Of a stretch of DNA of 64,000 nucleotides, positions 42,325-51,896 are shown piece by piece; positions within the stretch are counted from its first letter, which is position 1; each line of letters starts with the position of its first letter. This DNA comes from Sphingobium nicotianae. Lineage in GTDB: Bacteria > Pseudomonadota > Alphaproteobacteria > Sphingomonadales > Sphingomonadaceae. Both the position numbers and the translations under genes were made by a program. The notes beneath the pieces were generated by a model. The model saw only the letters and a program-made list of their open reading frames with translations. It searched no databases and had not been told where the DNA came from. The stretch lies in contig NZ_JAHGAW010000014.1 in NCBI RefSeq assembly GCF_018603885.1, positions 1 to 64,000 on the forward strand, read 5' to 3'.

Positions 42325-42861
42325 ATGAACAAGGAAACCGGCATGGAATTCTGGCGCGGACTGAAGCCGATCGAGAAGGTCTTTCAGCCCGATGCCTTGC
42401 CCGAAGTCTATATTTCCAAGGCATCGGACATCGAGGACGAGCGCTACTATGTGCCGATCAGTGACACCGTGTTCACCAAGCCGCTCTGGATCTCGCCCCA
42501 GCGCAACCAGTGGTGCGACATTCTGCTCGCCAAGGGGCCGGGTCTGGTGAACCGCCACTATCATCCGCACGGCGTCTTCGCCTACACCATCTCCGGCAAA
42601 TGGGGCTATCTGGAGCATGACTGGGTCGCGACCGCCGGCGACTTCGTTTACGAGACACCGGGCGAAGGACACACGCTCGTCGCCTATGAGCATGAGGATC
42701 CGATGCGGGTCCATTTCAACGTCACCGGCCCTTTGATCTGGCTCGACGAGAAGGGCGAGTCCGTCGGCTATTTCGACGTCCACAGCTATATCGCGATGTG
42801 CAAGGAGCATTATGAGAAGGTCGGTTTGGGCGCGGATTATATCGAGCGCCTGTATCGATAG
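42325..42861 (+). CDS. Cupin dioxygenase, 2,4'-dihydroxyacetophenone dioxygenase-like
   Basis: 178 residues with a cupin core: GPGLVNRHYHPHGVFAYTISGKWGYLEHDW (metal His pair) and ETPGEGHTLVAYE (third His). It resembles the iron enzyme that splits 2,4'-dihydroxyacetophenone into 4-hydroxybenzoate and formate. GGAGAGGAG lies before ATG 42325. The LigAB-like genes 94 bp downstream and the acetophenone-monooxygenase-like gene at 60 kb support an aromatic ketone role, but the true substrate is not known. Confidence 0.75.
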   Translation: MNKETGMEFWRGLKPIEKVFQPDALPEVYISKASDIEDERYYVPISDTVFTKPLWISPQRNQWCDILLAKGPGLVNRHYHPHGVFAYTISGKWGYLEHDWVATAGDFVYETPGEGHTLVAYEHEDPMRVHFNVTGPLIWLDEKGESVGYFDVHSYIAMCKEHYEKVGLGADYIERLYR

Positions 42862-42885
42862 GGCTTCAGGTGCAAATCCCGTGCT

Positions 42886-42899
42886 TTGATCCAGGTCAA
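42886..42899. promoter_or_regulatory. FNR-type box upstream of ligA
   Basis: TTGATCCAGGTCAA: TTGAT-N4-GTCAA, one base from the perfect FNR palindrome. Its centre is about 62 bp upstream of the ligA ATG, so a class II site at -41.5 would give a short leader of about 20 nt. Confidence 0.7.
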
Positions 42900-42954
42900 T
42901 GCGCGGTGTTCGCGCAACCGGGATGGTCAGGCGAATTCGCAAGGAGTCTCTCCC

Positions 42955-43329
42955 ATGACCATGCCCGCCCTGGTGCCTGCGCGTGAAGCTGCGCGCGTGA
43001 TCCCCGGCACATCATTGTTCGACGGCGAGGCGGCGTCGCGCGGCTATGCCCTCAACGCGATGTGCTACTCGTTCAACGACGCGCAGAACCGCGAGAGCTT
43101 CAAGGCCGATGAGGAGGCCTATTGCAAGCGCTACGGGCTCACCCGGGAGCAGCGCGACGCGGTCGCGTCCCGCAATGTCCTCGCGATGATCGCGGCCGGC
43201 GGCAACATCTATTATCTCGCGAAGCTCGCGGGCATCTTCGGGCTGAATGTCCAGGATGTGGGCGCGCAGCAGACGGGGCTGACGGTGGAGGAGTTCAAGC
43301 GGCGCCTCCTGGCGAAGGCGGAGAACTGA
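42955..43329 (+). CDS. ligA: Extradiol dioxygenase alpha subunit (LigA-like)
   Basis: 124 residues, the small helical subunit of class III (LigAB) extradiol dioxygenases. PGTSLFDGEAASRGYALNAMCYSF and GLTREQRDAVASRNVLAMIAAGGNIYYLAKLAGIFG match LigA of protocatechuate 4,5-dioxygenase. It caps the active site of LigB. AAGGAG lies 9 bp before ATG 42955, and the stop is 1 bp from ligB. The downstream 4,5-cleavage genes (ligC, ligI, ligU, ligJ, ligK) are absent here, so the ring substrate could be protocatechuate, gallate or a related catechol. Confidence 0.88.
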   Translation: MTMPALVPAREAARVIPGTSLFDGEAASRGYALNAMCYSFNDAQNRESFKADEEAYCKRYGLTREQRDAVASRNVLAMIAAGGNIYYLAKLAGIFGLNVQDVGAQQTGLTVEEFKRRLLAKAEN

Positions 43330-43330
43330 C

Positions 43331-44191
43331 ATGGCCCAGATTGTCGGCGGCATCTTCACCAGCCATGTTCCGGCGATCGGCAACGCCATCGCCAAGGGTC
43401 TCCAGGATGATCCCTATTGGAAGCCCTTCTTTGACGGCTTCCACCCGGTCCACCGCTGGCTTGCGGCGGCAAAGCCCGACGTAGCCGTGCTGTTCTACAA
43501 TGATCACGGCCTCAACTTCTTCCTCGACAAGATGCCGACCTTCGCGGTCGGCGCCGCAGCACGCTACGAGAATGCGGATGAAGGTTGGGGCCTGCCCGTC
43601 ATGGCGCCGTTCCCGGGCGCGCAGGCGCTGTCCTGGCATATCATCGAGCATCTCGTCGCCAGCGAGTTCGACATCACCATGTGCCAGGAGATGAAGGTCG
43701 ATCATGCCCTGACCGTGCCGCTCGCTCTGTCATGGCCCGGCGCCGACACCCGCCCGGTCACCATCGTCCCGATCGCGATCAACACGGTGCAGCACCCGCT
43801 GCCGAGCGCGAAGCGGTGCCTGGCGCTGGGTCGTGCCGTGCACGAGGCGCTGCGCTCCTGGAAGAGCGACGAGCGTGTCGTCGTCTTCGGCACCGGCGGA
43901 TTGTCTCATCAGCTCGACGGACAACGTGCCGGCTTCATCAACAAGGACTACGACCATTTCTGTCTGGAAAATCTCGGGCCCGCGCCGGATGCGCTGACGC
44001 GGCACAGCGCGGTCGACATCATCGAGCTCGCCGGCAGCCAGGGCATCGAGATCCTGAACTGGATCGCCGCGCGGGGCGCGCTCGGGGAAAGCGTGAGGGA
44101 GGTCAGCCGCAATTACCATATCCCCATCTCGAATACGGCGGCGGCCACGATGTTGCTCGAAACCGTAACCGCCCTACAGAAAGTCGCCTGA
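43331..44191 (+). CDS. ligB: Extradiol dioxygenase beta subunit (LigB-like)
   Basis: 286 residues, the catalytic subunit of LigAB-type dioxygenases. Iron ligands His12 (TSHVPA), His59 (YNDHG) and Glu240 (SQGIEILNW) and the catalytic His193 (GGLSHQLDG) are present and spaced as in SYK-6 LigB (12, 61, 242, 195). It opens a catechol ring next to the hydroxyls with oxygen. It is about 15 residues shorter at the C-terminus than SYK-6 LigB. It converges with a SafE-like gene 2 bp away. Confidence 0.9.
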   Translation: MAQIVGGIFTSHVPAIGNAIAKGLQDDPYWKPFFDGFHPVHRWLAAAKPDVAVLFYNDHGLNFFLDKMPTFAVGAAARYENADEGWGLPVMAPFPGAQALSWHIIEHLVASEFDITMCQEMKVDHALTVPLALSWPGADTRPVTIVPIAINTVQHPLPSAKRCLALGRAVHEALRSWKSDERVVVFGTGGLSHQLDGQRAGFINKDYDHFCLENLGPAPDALTRHSAVDIIELAGSQGIEILNWIAARGALGESVREVSRNYHIPISNTAAATMLLETVTALQKVA

Positions 44192-44193
44192 GG

Positions 44194-44892
44194 TCAGGAT
44201 CCGAACGCGGTCGCGAGCCGCCCGCACAGCAAGGAGACGGCGGGCCGATCGACCAGGCTGAGCATCGCCAGCGCCGTCATCGCGACGCCGATCCATCGTC
44301 CAGCCGACCGGCCATGCAGCACCGCCTTGAGCCGTTCGAAGCCGAGCTGTGCCGCGATCAGCGCCGGCAAGGTTCCCAGCCCGAACCCGAGCAGCACCAG
44401 CGCGCCGTCGAGCGCGCTTCCGGCGAACATCGCAAACAGCAGTGCGCCATAGATCATGCCGCACGGGAGCAGACCCCATGCCAGGCCGCCGACGATGCGG
44501 CGCACCGGCATCGGCAGCCTGAAGATCGCCCGCACCGGCACGCGCAGAAGCCCGGCGGCATGGCCGAACAGGGCAGGGGCTGGCATCAGGCCCGCCGTCG
44601 AAAGCCCGATCCATCCGAGCGACACCGCTGCCGACCAGCGCAGCAGGAGATGGCCGGTCGAGGGCTCAAACTGACCTATGGCGGCCTGGCCGAGCGCGCC
44701 GGCCAGAGCGCCGAGCGTCATGTAGCTGGTGATCCGGCCGCCATGGAGCAGCAACTGGCCGGGAAGGGTCGCCCTGGCGCCAGGCCCCGGAGCATAGCTG
44801 AGCAGCATGGAGATGCCGCCGCACATGCCGATGCAATGCAGGCTTGACGCAAGGCCGAGGGTCGCGCCCCCGACAAGGCCGATCGCCGACAT
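44194..44892 (-). CDS. SafE/DsbD_2-family membrane protein, cbb3-associated type
   Basis: 232 residues with about six membrane segments. The first carries LHCIGMCGG, and a later WGLLPCGMIYGALLFA has a second conserved Cys; both are typical of PF13386-type proteins found beside cco genes and thought to act in copper or redox handling for cbb3 oxidase assembly. It lies 7 bp downstream of hemN on the same strand, so it is probably co-transcribed with hemN. The transport substrate is not known. Confidence 0.82.
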   Translation of the reverse strand: MSAIGLVGGATLGLASSLHCIGMCGGISMLLSYAPGPGARATLPGQLLLHGGRITSYMTLGALAGALGQAAIGQFEPSTGHLLLRWSAAVSLGWIGLSTAGLMPAPALFGHAAGLLRVPVRAIFRLPMPVRRIVGGLAWGLLPCGMIYGALLFAMFAGSALDGALVLLGFGLGTLPALIAAQLGFERLKAVLHGRSAGRWIGVAMTALAMLSLVDRPAVSLLCGRLATAFGS

Positions 44893-44898
44893 GGGCGC

Positions 44899-46221
44899 TC
44901 AGATCGCTGTGCTGAAGCGCTGCGTCGCTGCGCCGCGATGGCGATCGAAGATCGACGCGATGACGCGGCTATAGGGCCGGCCTTCCGCGGTGACCTGCAA
45001 GCGGCCCTGGATCAGACGCGCCAGACCGCGATGAAGGAACGGCCAGAGCCGCTCGGTCACGCCCGGATCATCCAGAAAGGCATCGACGGTTGCGGCCCGC
45101 TCGCACAACAGCGCCTCGATAATGTGCGACCGGGCCTGCTCGACCGAATCGCGCTCGATGCCGCGCTCGGCGCAAAGCTGTCCGGCACCGGCGCGCATCC
45201 GATAGCGGCCGCTGTTCTTTTCGTTCTGGACGATCAGATCGGGAAATTGGCTGATCGCCGTCGCGCCGAGGCCGATCAGAACCTGCGCGTCGTCTTCGGT
45301 GAAGCCCTGGAAGTTGCGGTGCAGCCGGCCCTCCGCACGGGCGATCGCGATGTCGTCATGCGGCAAGGCGAAGTGATCGAAGCCGATCGGCACATAGCCC
45401 GCGCCGGTGAGGCGGTGATGGCCAAGTTCGGCCATGGCGAAGCGCTCGGCCTGATCCGGCAGATGATCGGCGGCGATGCGCCGCTGTCGCGGCAGGAGAT
45501 GCGGGACATGCGCATAGCCGAACAGGGCGATCCGCTCGGGCCGCAAGGCAAGCGTCTCATCCAGCGTCGCGTCGAGATGACCACGATCCTGGTCCGGCAG
45601 GCCATAGATCAGATCGAAGTTGATGGACGTGACGCCACTGGCGCGCAGTGAGTCGACCGTGTCGGCGATCATCTCGCGCGGTTGAACGCGGCCGATCGCG
45701 GCCTGGATCGCGGGGTCGAAGGTCTGGACGCCGAGGCTGGCCCGGCTCACGCCGCTCGCGCGCAGAGTGGCCGCCCAGGGCGCGGTGTAGGTGCGGGGGT
45801 CCAGCTCGATGGAGAGGATGGGGCGTTCCGCGCCGAATCCTTCAATCAGATCTTGCAGCAGCCGCGTGAATTGTTCGGGCGCGAGCGCATTGGGACTGCC
45901 GCCGCCAAAGGCGATTCGGTCGATCCGTCCCCGGTCCCCGAGGCGGGTCGAGACGGTCCTGATTTCTTCACAGAGCGCGTCCAGATAGCTCGCCAGACGC
46001 TGCTCCCGGTTGGCCCGGCCTGTGTTGCAGCCGCAGTACCAGCAGATCTGCTGGCAAAACGGAATATGCACGTAGAGCGAGACCGATTGCCCCGGCGTCA
46101 CGGCTTCGAGCGCTTCGGCCTGATCGACCGCCGCGATGGCGTCGGTGAATTCCGCAGCCGTGGGGTAGCTCGTGTAGCGGGGCACGGGCCGGGCGAGAAG
46201 ATCGGGATGATAGAACCACAT
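44899..46221 (-). CDS. hemN: Oxygen-independent coproporphyrinogen III oxidase
   Basis: 440 residues. The radical-SAM iron-sulfur motif CQQICWYCGC (CX3CX2C) with the HemN-specific fourth Cys is at about 54-63, after SLYVHIPF. RIAFGGGSPNAL binds SAM. It converts coproporphyrinogen III to protoporphyrinogen IX without oxygen, needed for heme supply at low oxygen. An FNR-like box lies 35 bp upstream. ATG 46221 opens MWFYHPDLLARPVPRYTSYP, the usual HemN start. Confidence 0.96.
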   Translation of the reverse strand: MWFYHPDLLARPVPRYTSYPTAAEFTDAIAAVDQAEALEAVTPGQSVSLYVHIPFCQQICWYCGCNTGRANREQRLASYLDALCEEIRTVSTRLGDRGRIDRIAFGGGSPNALAPEQFTRLLQDLIEGFGAERPILSIELDPRTYTAPWAATLRASGVSRASLGVQTFDPAIQAAIGRVQPREMIADTVDSLRASGVTSINFDLIYGLPDQDRGHLDATLDETLALRPERIALFGYAHVPHLLPRQRRIAADHLPDQAERFAMAELGHHRLTGAGYVPIGFDHFALPHDDIAIARAEGRLHRNFQGFTEDDAQVLIGLGATAISQFPDLIVQNEKNSGRYRMRAGAGQLCAERGIERDSVEQARSHIIEALLCERAATVDAFLDDPGVTERLWPFLHRGLARLIQGRLQVTAEGRPYSRVIASIFDRHRGAATQRFSTAI

Positions 46222-46255
46222 AGCGCGGGACTATCCAGCTTGCGGGGCGTGCGCC

Positions 46256-46269
46256 TTGAGTCAGATCAA
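46256..46269. promoter_or_regulatory. FNR-like box between hemN and ompW
   Basis: TTGAGTCAGATCAA, one mismatch from TTGAT-N4-ATCAA. For ompW (ATG 46355) its centre is 92 bp upstream. For hemN the centre is 41 bp from the ATG, so a class II start would leave almost no leader. It may control one or both. Confidence 0.6.
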
Positions 46270-46354
46270 GCGCCGGATTGCGCCGCGTCAATGCCCGGCG
46301 CGACATGCCGTCCTAGCTGGCCCTCATAGTTCAGGGACAGAAGGAACAAAGATC

Positions 46355-47038
46355 ATGAAAGCGACATTTATTTCGTACGCAGCTGCGCTTGCTCTGGCAT
46401 TCCCGATGGCGGCCCACGCCGGTGCGCCCGACGGCAAGATCCAGGTCAAGCTGCTCGGGACCGCGGTCCTGCCGGATGGCGGTATTTCAACGGTTCGCGC
46501 GACGAGCCTTGCCTTGCCCGCGAAGACCGACACCTCGGCGAACGACAATTATGTACCGACGGTCGCGATCGAATATTTCCTCTCGAACGCTGTCTCGGTC
46601 GAGACGATCTGCTGCACGACGTCGCACCATGTCGATGGCGCCGGTGCGATTGCGGGCGTAACTCACCTCATCGATGATATTTTGATCGTGCCGGCGACGG
46701 TGACGCTCAAATATCATCTGACCGGCCTCGGCCCGGTCAAGCCGTATGTCGGCGCGGGGCCGAGCTATTTCCTGGTGCTGGATTCGAAGATCGGCGCCGG
46801 TGGCAAGGCGGCGCTCGGCGCAACGGATGCGTCGCTCAAGAGCAAGCTCGGCTTCGCGCTCCAGGCCGGCGTCGACATTCCCGTCGGCGGCAACGGATTT
46901 GGCGTTTCACTCGATGCGAAGCGCTATTTCATGCGGCCGCTCGCGCGCTTCAGCAATGCCGCGGGTGCCACGCTTCTCGAAACACGCCACGAGCTGGACC
47001 CCTGGGTCCTGAGTGCTGGCCTGTCCTACCGCTTCTAG
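46355..47038 (+). CDS. ompW: OmpW-family outer membrane protein
   Basis: 227 residues with a signal peptide cut after about residue 22 (AAALALAFPMAAHA). The mature part is an eight-strand beta-barrel, with VKLLGTAVLPDGG at the start, TVTLKYHLTGLGPVKPYVGAGPSYF in the middle and a C-terminal aromatic (LSYRF) for outer-membrane insertion. OmpW proteins are often induced without oxygen. AAGGAA precedes ATG 46355. The pair of adjacent Cys in ETICCTTSHH is unusual for the family. Confidence 0.92.
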   Translation: MKATFISYAAALALAFPMAAHAGAPDGKIQVKLLGTAVLPDGGISTVRATSLALPAKTDTSANDNYVPTVAIEYFLSNAVSVETICCTTSHHVDGAGAIAGVTHLIDDILIVPATVTLKYHLTGLGPVKPYVGAGPSYFLVLDSKIGAGGKAALGATDASLKSKLGFALQAGVDIPVGGNGFGVSLDAKRYFMRPLARFSNAAGATLLETRHELDPWVLSAGLSYRF

Positions 47039-47116
47039 CGGCATATCGATCCGGGAGCGTGGAAGGGTTCGCGCTCCCGAGACGGTTCAGGCCTCGCCGA
47101 CGGGCGATCGCGCCGT

Positions 47117-47130
47117 TTGATCCCGATCAA
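47117..47130. promoter_or_regulatory. Perfect FNR box upstream of the lignostilbene-type dioxygenase
   Basis: TTGATCCCGATCAA, perfectly symmetric. The centre is 63-64 bp upstream of the ATG at 47187, so activation from a site at -41.5 would give a leader of about 22 nt. Confidence 0.85.
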
Positions 47131-47186
47131 AGCCATCGCGCCCGATCGCCATACAGTCCGTCTCTCTGACTTGGAGGAGAGGGCAG

Positions 47187-48641
47187 ATGGCACATTATCC
47201 GACGACGCCGAGTTTCACCGGCACATTGCGCCCGATGCGCCTGGAAGGCGACATTCTCGATCTCGAGGTCGACGGCGAGGTGCCCGCGCAGCTGGCAGGG
47301 ACATTTCACCGGGTGCATCCGGACGCCCAGTTCGCCCCGAAGTTCGAGGACGATCAGTTCTTCAACGGCGATGGCCTCGTAAGCCTCTTCCACTTCCGCA
47401 ACGGCAAGATCGATTTCCGGCAGCGTTATGCCCACACCGACAAATGGCTTGCCGAACGTGAGGCCGGCCGCGCGCTGTTCGGTGCCTATCGCAATCCCCT
47501 GACCGACGATGAGAGCGTCAAGGGCCGCATACGGGGCACCGCCAACACCAATGTCCTGGTCCACGCCGGCAAGCTTTATGCGATGAAGGAGGATAGTCCG
47601 TGCCTGCTGATGGACCCGCTCACGCTCGATACGTTCGGCTACACGGATTTCGGCGGCAAGCTGGAAAGCCAGACCTTCTGCGCCCATCCCAAGATCGATC
47701 CCAAGACGGGCAATCTCTGCGCCTTTTCCTATGGCGCGAAGGGCCTGATGACGCGGGACATGGCCTATATCGAGATCAGCCCGACGGGCGAACTGCTCAA
47801 GGAAATCCCGTTCGAGAATCAATATTATTGCATGATGCATGATTTCGGCGTGACCGAGGATTACGCCGTCTTCACGACCATGCCGCTGCTCAGCTCCTGG
47901 GACCGGCTGGAAAAGCGACTGCCTTTCTTCGGCTTCGACACCTCGCTGCCCTGCTACATGGGCGTGCTGCCGCGCAACGGCGACGCCCGGGACCTGCGCT
48001 GGTTCAAGACCGACAATTGCTTCGTCGGCCATGTCATGAATGCCTTCAACGATGGCACGAAAGTGCACATCGACATGCCGATATCCAGCAACAACAGCTT
48101 CCCCTTCTTCCCGGACATCCACGGCGCGCCGTTCGATCCGGTCGCGGGCAGGGGCTATCTGACGCGCTGGACGGTCGACATGGCTTCGAACGGCGAGGGC
48201 TTCGACAAGATCGAGCAGTTGGTTGACGTGCCCGACGAGTTCCCCCGCATCGACGATCGCTATGCGACGCAGGCCTATCGGCATGGCTGGATGCTGATTC
48301 TCGACACCGACAAGCCTTACGAAGGGCCGGGCGGCGCCTTCTACGCGCTGACCAACACACTTGGCCACGTCGATCTGGCGAGCGGCAAGCGCAAGAGCTG
48401 GTGGGCCGGGCCGCAATGCGCGATCCAGGAACCCTGCTTTATCCCGCGCAGCGCCGACGCGCCGGAAGGAGACGGCTATGTGGTCGCGCTCGTCGACAAT
48501 CACGTCACCAATTATTCTGACCTCGCGATCTTCGATGCGCAGCGCGTCGAGGAGGGGCCGATCGCGCGCGCGAAGCTGCCGGTCCGGTTGCGCCAAGGTC
48601 TGCATGGCAACTGGGCCGACGCCCGCCAGCTCGCCGCCTGA
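47187..48641 (+). CDS. Lignostilbene-type carotenoid oxygenase family dioxygenase
   Basis: 484 residues, a seven-blade propeller non-heme iron enzyme. The four iron His are at 167 (FCAHPK), 218 (MMHDFG), 282 (GHVMNAF) and about 474 (GLHGNW). Phe59, Tyr101 and Lys134 match the residues that hold the phenol of hydroxystilbenes in LsdA/NOV1, so it should split the central double bond of lignostilbenes or resveratrol-like compounds to two aldehydes. GGAGGAGAGGG precedes ATG 47187. It sits alone behind a perfect FNR box, although it needs oxygen. Confidence 0.9.
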   Translation: MAHYPTTPSFTGTLRPMRLEGDILDLEVDGEVPAQLAGTFHRVHPDAQFAPKFEDDQFFNGDGLVSLFHFRNGKIDFRQRYAHTDKWLAEREAGRALFGAYRNPLTDDESVKGRIRGTANTNVLVHAGKLYAMKEDSPCLLMDPLTLDTFGYTDFGGKLESQTFCAHPKIDPKTGNLCAFSYGAKGLMTRDMAYIEISPTGELLKEIPFENQYYCMMHDFGVTEDYAVFTTMPLLSSWDRLEKRLPFFGFDTSLPCYMGVLPRNGDARDLRWFKTDNCFVGHVMNAFNDGTKVHIDMPISSNNSFPFFPDIHGAPFDPVAGRGYLTRWTVDMASNGEGFDKIEQLVDVPDEFPRIDDRYATQAYRHGWMLILDTDKPYEGPGGAFYALTNTLGHVDLASGKRKSWWAGPQCAIQEPCFIPRSADAPEGDGYVVALVDNHVTNYSDLAIFDAQRVEEGPIARAKLPVRLRQGLHGNWADARQLAA

Positions 48642-48675
48642 TGGGGCGGACGGCGCGATGTGAAAAAAGCTGCGT

Positions 48676-48689
48676 TTGATCCCTATCAA
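48676..48689. promoter_or_regulatory. FNR box upstream of the hemerythrin-like gene
   Basis: TTGATCCCTATCAA, both half-sites perfect. The centre is about 61 bp before ATG 48744, the same geometry as at the dioxygenase gene. Confidence 0.85.
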
Positions 48690-48743
48690 AGCATGACGAG
48701 CGCGGAGCGGTCATGACAGGCTTGTGTTGATATGGAGGCCAAG

Positions 48744-49208
48744 ATGAAGCGTTGCGCGAAGCGTCATCCGCTCGATACGGTGCCTCCGACCCTGGAGACG
48801 CTCCGCGAGGATCACATCATCCAGCGGGTGCTGTGCCATGATCTCGAGATGCTTGCCGACGGCCTGCCGGCATTGCCGCCGCTGACGGCGATCCGCCGGC
48901 TATGCGACCGGATCGATCGGGTGGTTACCACGCACTTCCGGCGTGCCGAGGCGATCCTGGGGAACCTGCCGGCCGAGCAGCGGCCCGGTTTCTGTTCGCT
49001 GACGGAACTGCGGCACATGCATCAGATGGACGAGGTTCATGCCGAGGATCTCATCGCGGCCCTGTGGCACTATGCGCGACAGGGGGACGAAAGCGAGGTG
49101 GGGCAACTCGCTTATATGTTGCGCTGTTTCTTCGATGGATGCCGGCGCGCCATTGCCCTCAAGGAAAGCTGGATCGCCAAGGCAGGACGTGACCTTGGCT
49201 ACGACTGA
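48744..49208 (+). CDS. Hemerythrin-like protein
   Basis: 154 residues, all-helical, with His/Glu pattern of a di-iron four-helix bundle: REDHIIQRVLCHDLEML (about 24-40), VVTTHFRRAEAIL (about 61-73), ELRHMHQMDEVHAEDLI (about 89-105). It probably binds oxygen, nitric oxide or iron, or senses them, in the cytoplasm. GGAGG lies 5 bp before ATG 48744; the upstream ATG 48732 overlaps that site. It has a perfect FNR box and its 3' end overlaps fnr by 10 bp in convergent orientation. Confidence 0.8.
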   Translation: MKRCAKRHPLDTVPPTLETLREDHIIQRVLCHDLEMLADGLPALPPLTAIRRLCDRIDRVVTTHFRRAEAILGNLPAEQRPGFCSLTELRHMHQMDEVHAEDLIAALWHYARQGDESEVGQLAYMLRCFFDGCRRAIALKESWIAKAGRDLGYD

Positions 49209-49945
49209 TCGAGGATCTGCTCGAGCTCGAGCGAATCCAGGATCCGGCAGTCCCGGTCGCCATTGACGAAGGCGATGATGTTCGCCGCGCGCAAGCGCGT
49301 GAGCTGCCGGCTGACCGTCTCGATCGTCAGTCCGAGATAATCGGCCATCTCGCCCCGGCTTACCGGGATCGACACCTGGCTCTCGCCAGCCGCGCGGGAC
49401 CGCTCGTAAAGCTCCAGGATGAAGCCCGCGACGCGCTCCTGCGCACTCTTGCGGCCGAGCGAAAGCATGCGGTTCCGTGCGTCGTTGAGCGATGCCATGG
49501 TGCGCTTGAGCAGCATCCGCTCGAGCCGGGGGAACTGGTCGAGAATCCCCTCGAAGGCACGCCGGGAATAACAACAGAGATCGGTTTCGACGACGGCCGT
49601 CACGGTCATTGACATCTCGTCTTCGAAAAGCTGTCCGACAAAGTCGCCCGGGAAGAGGAGGCCGACGATCTGCTCGCGCCCGTCCGCCATCGTGCTGGTC
49701 ACCTTGAGGGCGCCGTGCACGACATTCGCGCACAGATTGCTCTCGTCGCCGGCCCAGCTCAGGATCTGGCCGGCGGGGATGACGCGCCGCCGGCCCACAT
49801 TGCTGAGCGCCGTCAGATCTTCGTCCGTCATGCTCGCGCAGAGCGCAGTGGTCCGCACGGCACAGCTCTTGCACCGCGTCGCGGTCGTTTCGGAGCCGGC
49901 TCCATCCGGAACCCGGGCGGCGCTCAACACGGCAACTTGGGACAT
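49199..49945 (-). CDS. fnr: FNR-type oxygen-sensing regulator (FnrL-like)
   Basis: 248 residues of the Crp/Fnr family. Cys25, Cys28 and Cys36 (CKSCAVRTTALC) plus a later Cys at 124 or 125 (TDLCCYS) are the likely 4Fe-4S ligands. A cyclic-nucleotide-like beta-roll follows, then a dimer helix and the recognition helix LTIETVSRQLTRLR, which has the E..SR pattern that reads TTGAT half-sites. It should activate genes when oxygen is low. ATG 49945 has GGAGAAG upstream. It is divergent from ccoN. Confidence 0.95.
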   Translation of the reverse strand: MSQVAVLSAARVPDGAGSETTATRCKSCAVRTTALCASMTDEDLTALSNVGRRRVIPAGQILSWAGDESNLCANVVHGALKVTSTMADGREQIVGLLFPGDFVGQLFEDEMSMTVTAVVETDLCCYSRRAFEGILDQFPRLERMLLKRTMASLNDARNRMLSLGRKSAQERVAGFILELYERSRAAGESQVSIPVSRGEMADYLGLTIETVSRQLTRLRAANIIAFVNGDRDCRILDSLELEQILDQS

Positions 49946-50141
49946 CGTCTTCTCCACGTCGAATTGTGCCTCGCTCTCTGCGCTTTTCCATCAGTTGCCG
50001 GAATAAGGGATAATACGCGGTGCCGCTGTGAGGCGGTCGTGCGGCCCGGCTCGTTTCTGGCTGAATTCCGCCAGTTTGACTCGTTGAATTGATCCGGGCT
50101 CGCCGCGGGCAGAGAGCGATTTTGGCCGGCGATGCCCACGC

Positions 50142-50155
50142 TTGACCCAAGTCAA
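50142..50155. promoter_or_regulatory. FNR-type box between fnr and ccoN
   Basis: TTGACCCAAGTCAA, a symmetric variant (TTGAC-N4-GTCAA). The centre is about 72 bp before the ccoN ATG, giving a leader of about 30 nt if used as a class II site. It is about 200 bp from fnr. Confidence 0.75.
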
Positions 50156-50219
50156 TGAGGCCAGCGACCCCGGCCACTAGACCTCCAGCGAATCAAAATT
50201 TGCAGCCGAGGGGTTGACC

Positions 50220-51884
50220 ATGATCCAATTGACGATGCGCGCCGGCATCTACCTGGCAGTCGCCGCGCTGGCATTCTTGGCCGCGGGGCTTGCCGTCGAC
50301 TTCGGCTTTTCCGTGCACATGGCGATCGTCTGCATCGCCGCTTTGATCGCCTGCTGGGTGACGATCAGCGGTGCCGACTATGGCGCGATCGCGCGCGGCA
50401 TCCTGCGCACGCCCGATGCCGGACGCTATGATGACGATCCCATCCGCTGGGGCGTCATCGCCACCGTGTTCTGGGGAATGGCCGGCTTCCTCGCGGGCCT
50501 GTTCATCGCCCTCCAGCTTGCCTTCCCCGTTCTCAACCTCGGCATCGAATATACGACATTCGGTCGGTTGCGGCCGCTGCACACGTCCGCCGTCATCTTC
50601 GCCTTTGGCGGCAATGCCCTGATCGCGACGAGCTTCTACGTGGTGCAGCGGACCTGCCGCGCCCGCCTGGCGTTTCCCGGCCTCGCGCGCTTCGTCTTCT
50701 GGGGTTATCAGCTCTTCATCGTGCTCGCCGCCACCGGCTATATGCTGGGAATCACCGAAGCCCGCGAATATGCCGAGCCGGAATGGTATGTCGATCTCTG
50801 GCTGACCATCGTCTGGGTCGCCTATGCCGCGGTGTTCATCGGTACGATCCTCAAGCGCAGCGAGCCGCACATCTATGTGGCGAACTGGTTCTACCTGAGC
50901 TTCATCATCACCATCGCGATGCTGCATATCGTCAACAATCTGGCGGTGCCGGTGAGCTGGGTGGGATCGAAGAGCTATTCGGCCTTCGCGGGCGTGCAGG
51001 ATGCACTGACCCAATGGTGGTACGGCCACAACGCGGTCGGCTTCTTCCTGACCGCCGGCTTTCTGGCCATGATGTATTATTTCGTGCCCAAGCAGGCCGA
51101 GCGGCCGGTCTATTCCTACCGCCTGTCGATCATCCACTTCTGGTCGCTGATCTTCCTCTACATCTGGGCGGGGCCGCACCATCTCCTGTTCACCGCCTTG
51201 CCCGACTGGGCGCAGACGCTGGGCATGGTCTTCTCGATCATGCTGTGGATGCCGAGCTGGGGCGGGATGATCAACGGCCTGATGACGCTGAACGGCGCCT
51301 GGGACAAGGTTCGCACCGATCCGATCATCCGCATGATGGTCATGGCGCTCGCCTTCTACGGCATGAGCACGTTCGAAGGCCCGATGCTCTCGGTGAAGAG
51401 CGTCAACAGCCTCTCGCACTATACCGACTGGACGATCGGCCATGTTCATTCCGGCGCACTCGGCTGGAACGGCATGATCACCTTCGCTGCCATTTATTAT
51501 CTGACCCCGCGCCTCTGGGCACGCCAGCGCCTCTATTCGCTGCGCATGGTGAACTGGCACTTCTGGCTCGCGACGGTCGGCATCGTCTTTTACGCGTCCG
51601 CGATGTGGGTCGCCGGCATCATGCAGGGCCTGATGTGGCGCGAATATGGGGCAGACGGCTATCTGGTCTATGCCTTCTCGGACACCGTGAAGGCCATGCA
51701 CCCGCTCTATCTGATCCGGGCCTTCGGTGGATTGCTCTACCTGTCCGGTGCGGTGATCATGACGATCAACGTCTGGCGCACGATCCTGGGTCATCTGCGC
51801 GACGAAGCCCCGATGCGCGAAACGCGGCCCGATCCCGAACGGGATCATCCCGCCACGCCCTTTCACGCCCTCCCCGCCGAATAA
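50220..51884 (+). CDS. ccoN: cbb3-type cytochrome c oxidase subunit I
   Basis: 554 residues with about fourteen membrane segments. Heme and copper ligands are visible in [63 protein letters not shown] and [17 protein letters not shown]. This is the catalytic subunit of the high-affinity terminal oxidase used at low oxygen. ATG 50220 follows GAGGGG. First gene of ccoNOQP, behind an FNR-type box and divergent from fnr. Confidence 0.97.
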   Translation: MIQLTMRAGIYLAVAALAFLAAGLAVDFGFSVHMAIVCIAALIACWVTISGADYGAIARGILRTPDAGRYDDDPIRWGVIATVFWGMAGFLAGLFIALQLAFPVLNLGIEYTTFGRLRPLHTSAVIFAFGGNALIATSFYVVQRTCRARLAFPGLARFVFWGYQLFIVLAATGYMLGITEAREYAEPEWYVDLWLTIVWVAYAAVFIGTILKRSEPHIYVANWFYLSFIITIAMLHIVNNLAVPVSWVGSKSYSAFAGVQDALTQWWYGHNAVGFFLTAGFLAMMYYFVPKQAERPVYSYRLSIIHFWSLIFLYIWAGPHHLLFTALPDWAQTLGMVFSIMLWMPSWGGMINGLMTLNGAWDKVRTDPIIRMMVMALAFYGMSTFEGPMLSVKSVNSLSHYTDWTIGHVHSGALGWNGMITFAAIYYLTPRLWARQRLYSLRMVNWHFWLATVGIVFYASAMWVAGIMQGLMWREYGADGYLVYAFSDTVKAMHPLYLIRAFGGLLYLSGAVIMTINVWRTILGHLRDEAPMRETRPDPERDHPATPFHALPAE

Positions 51885-51896
51885 GGACGGAAAGCC

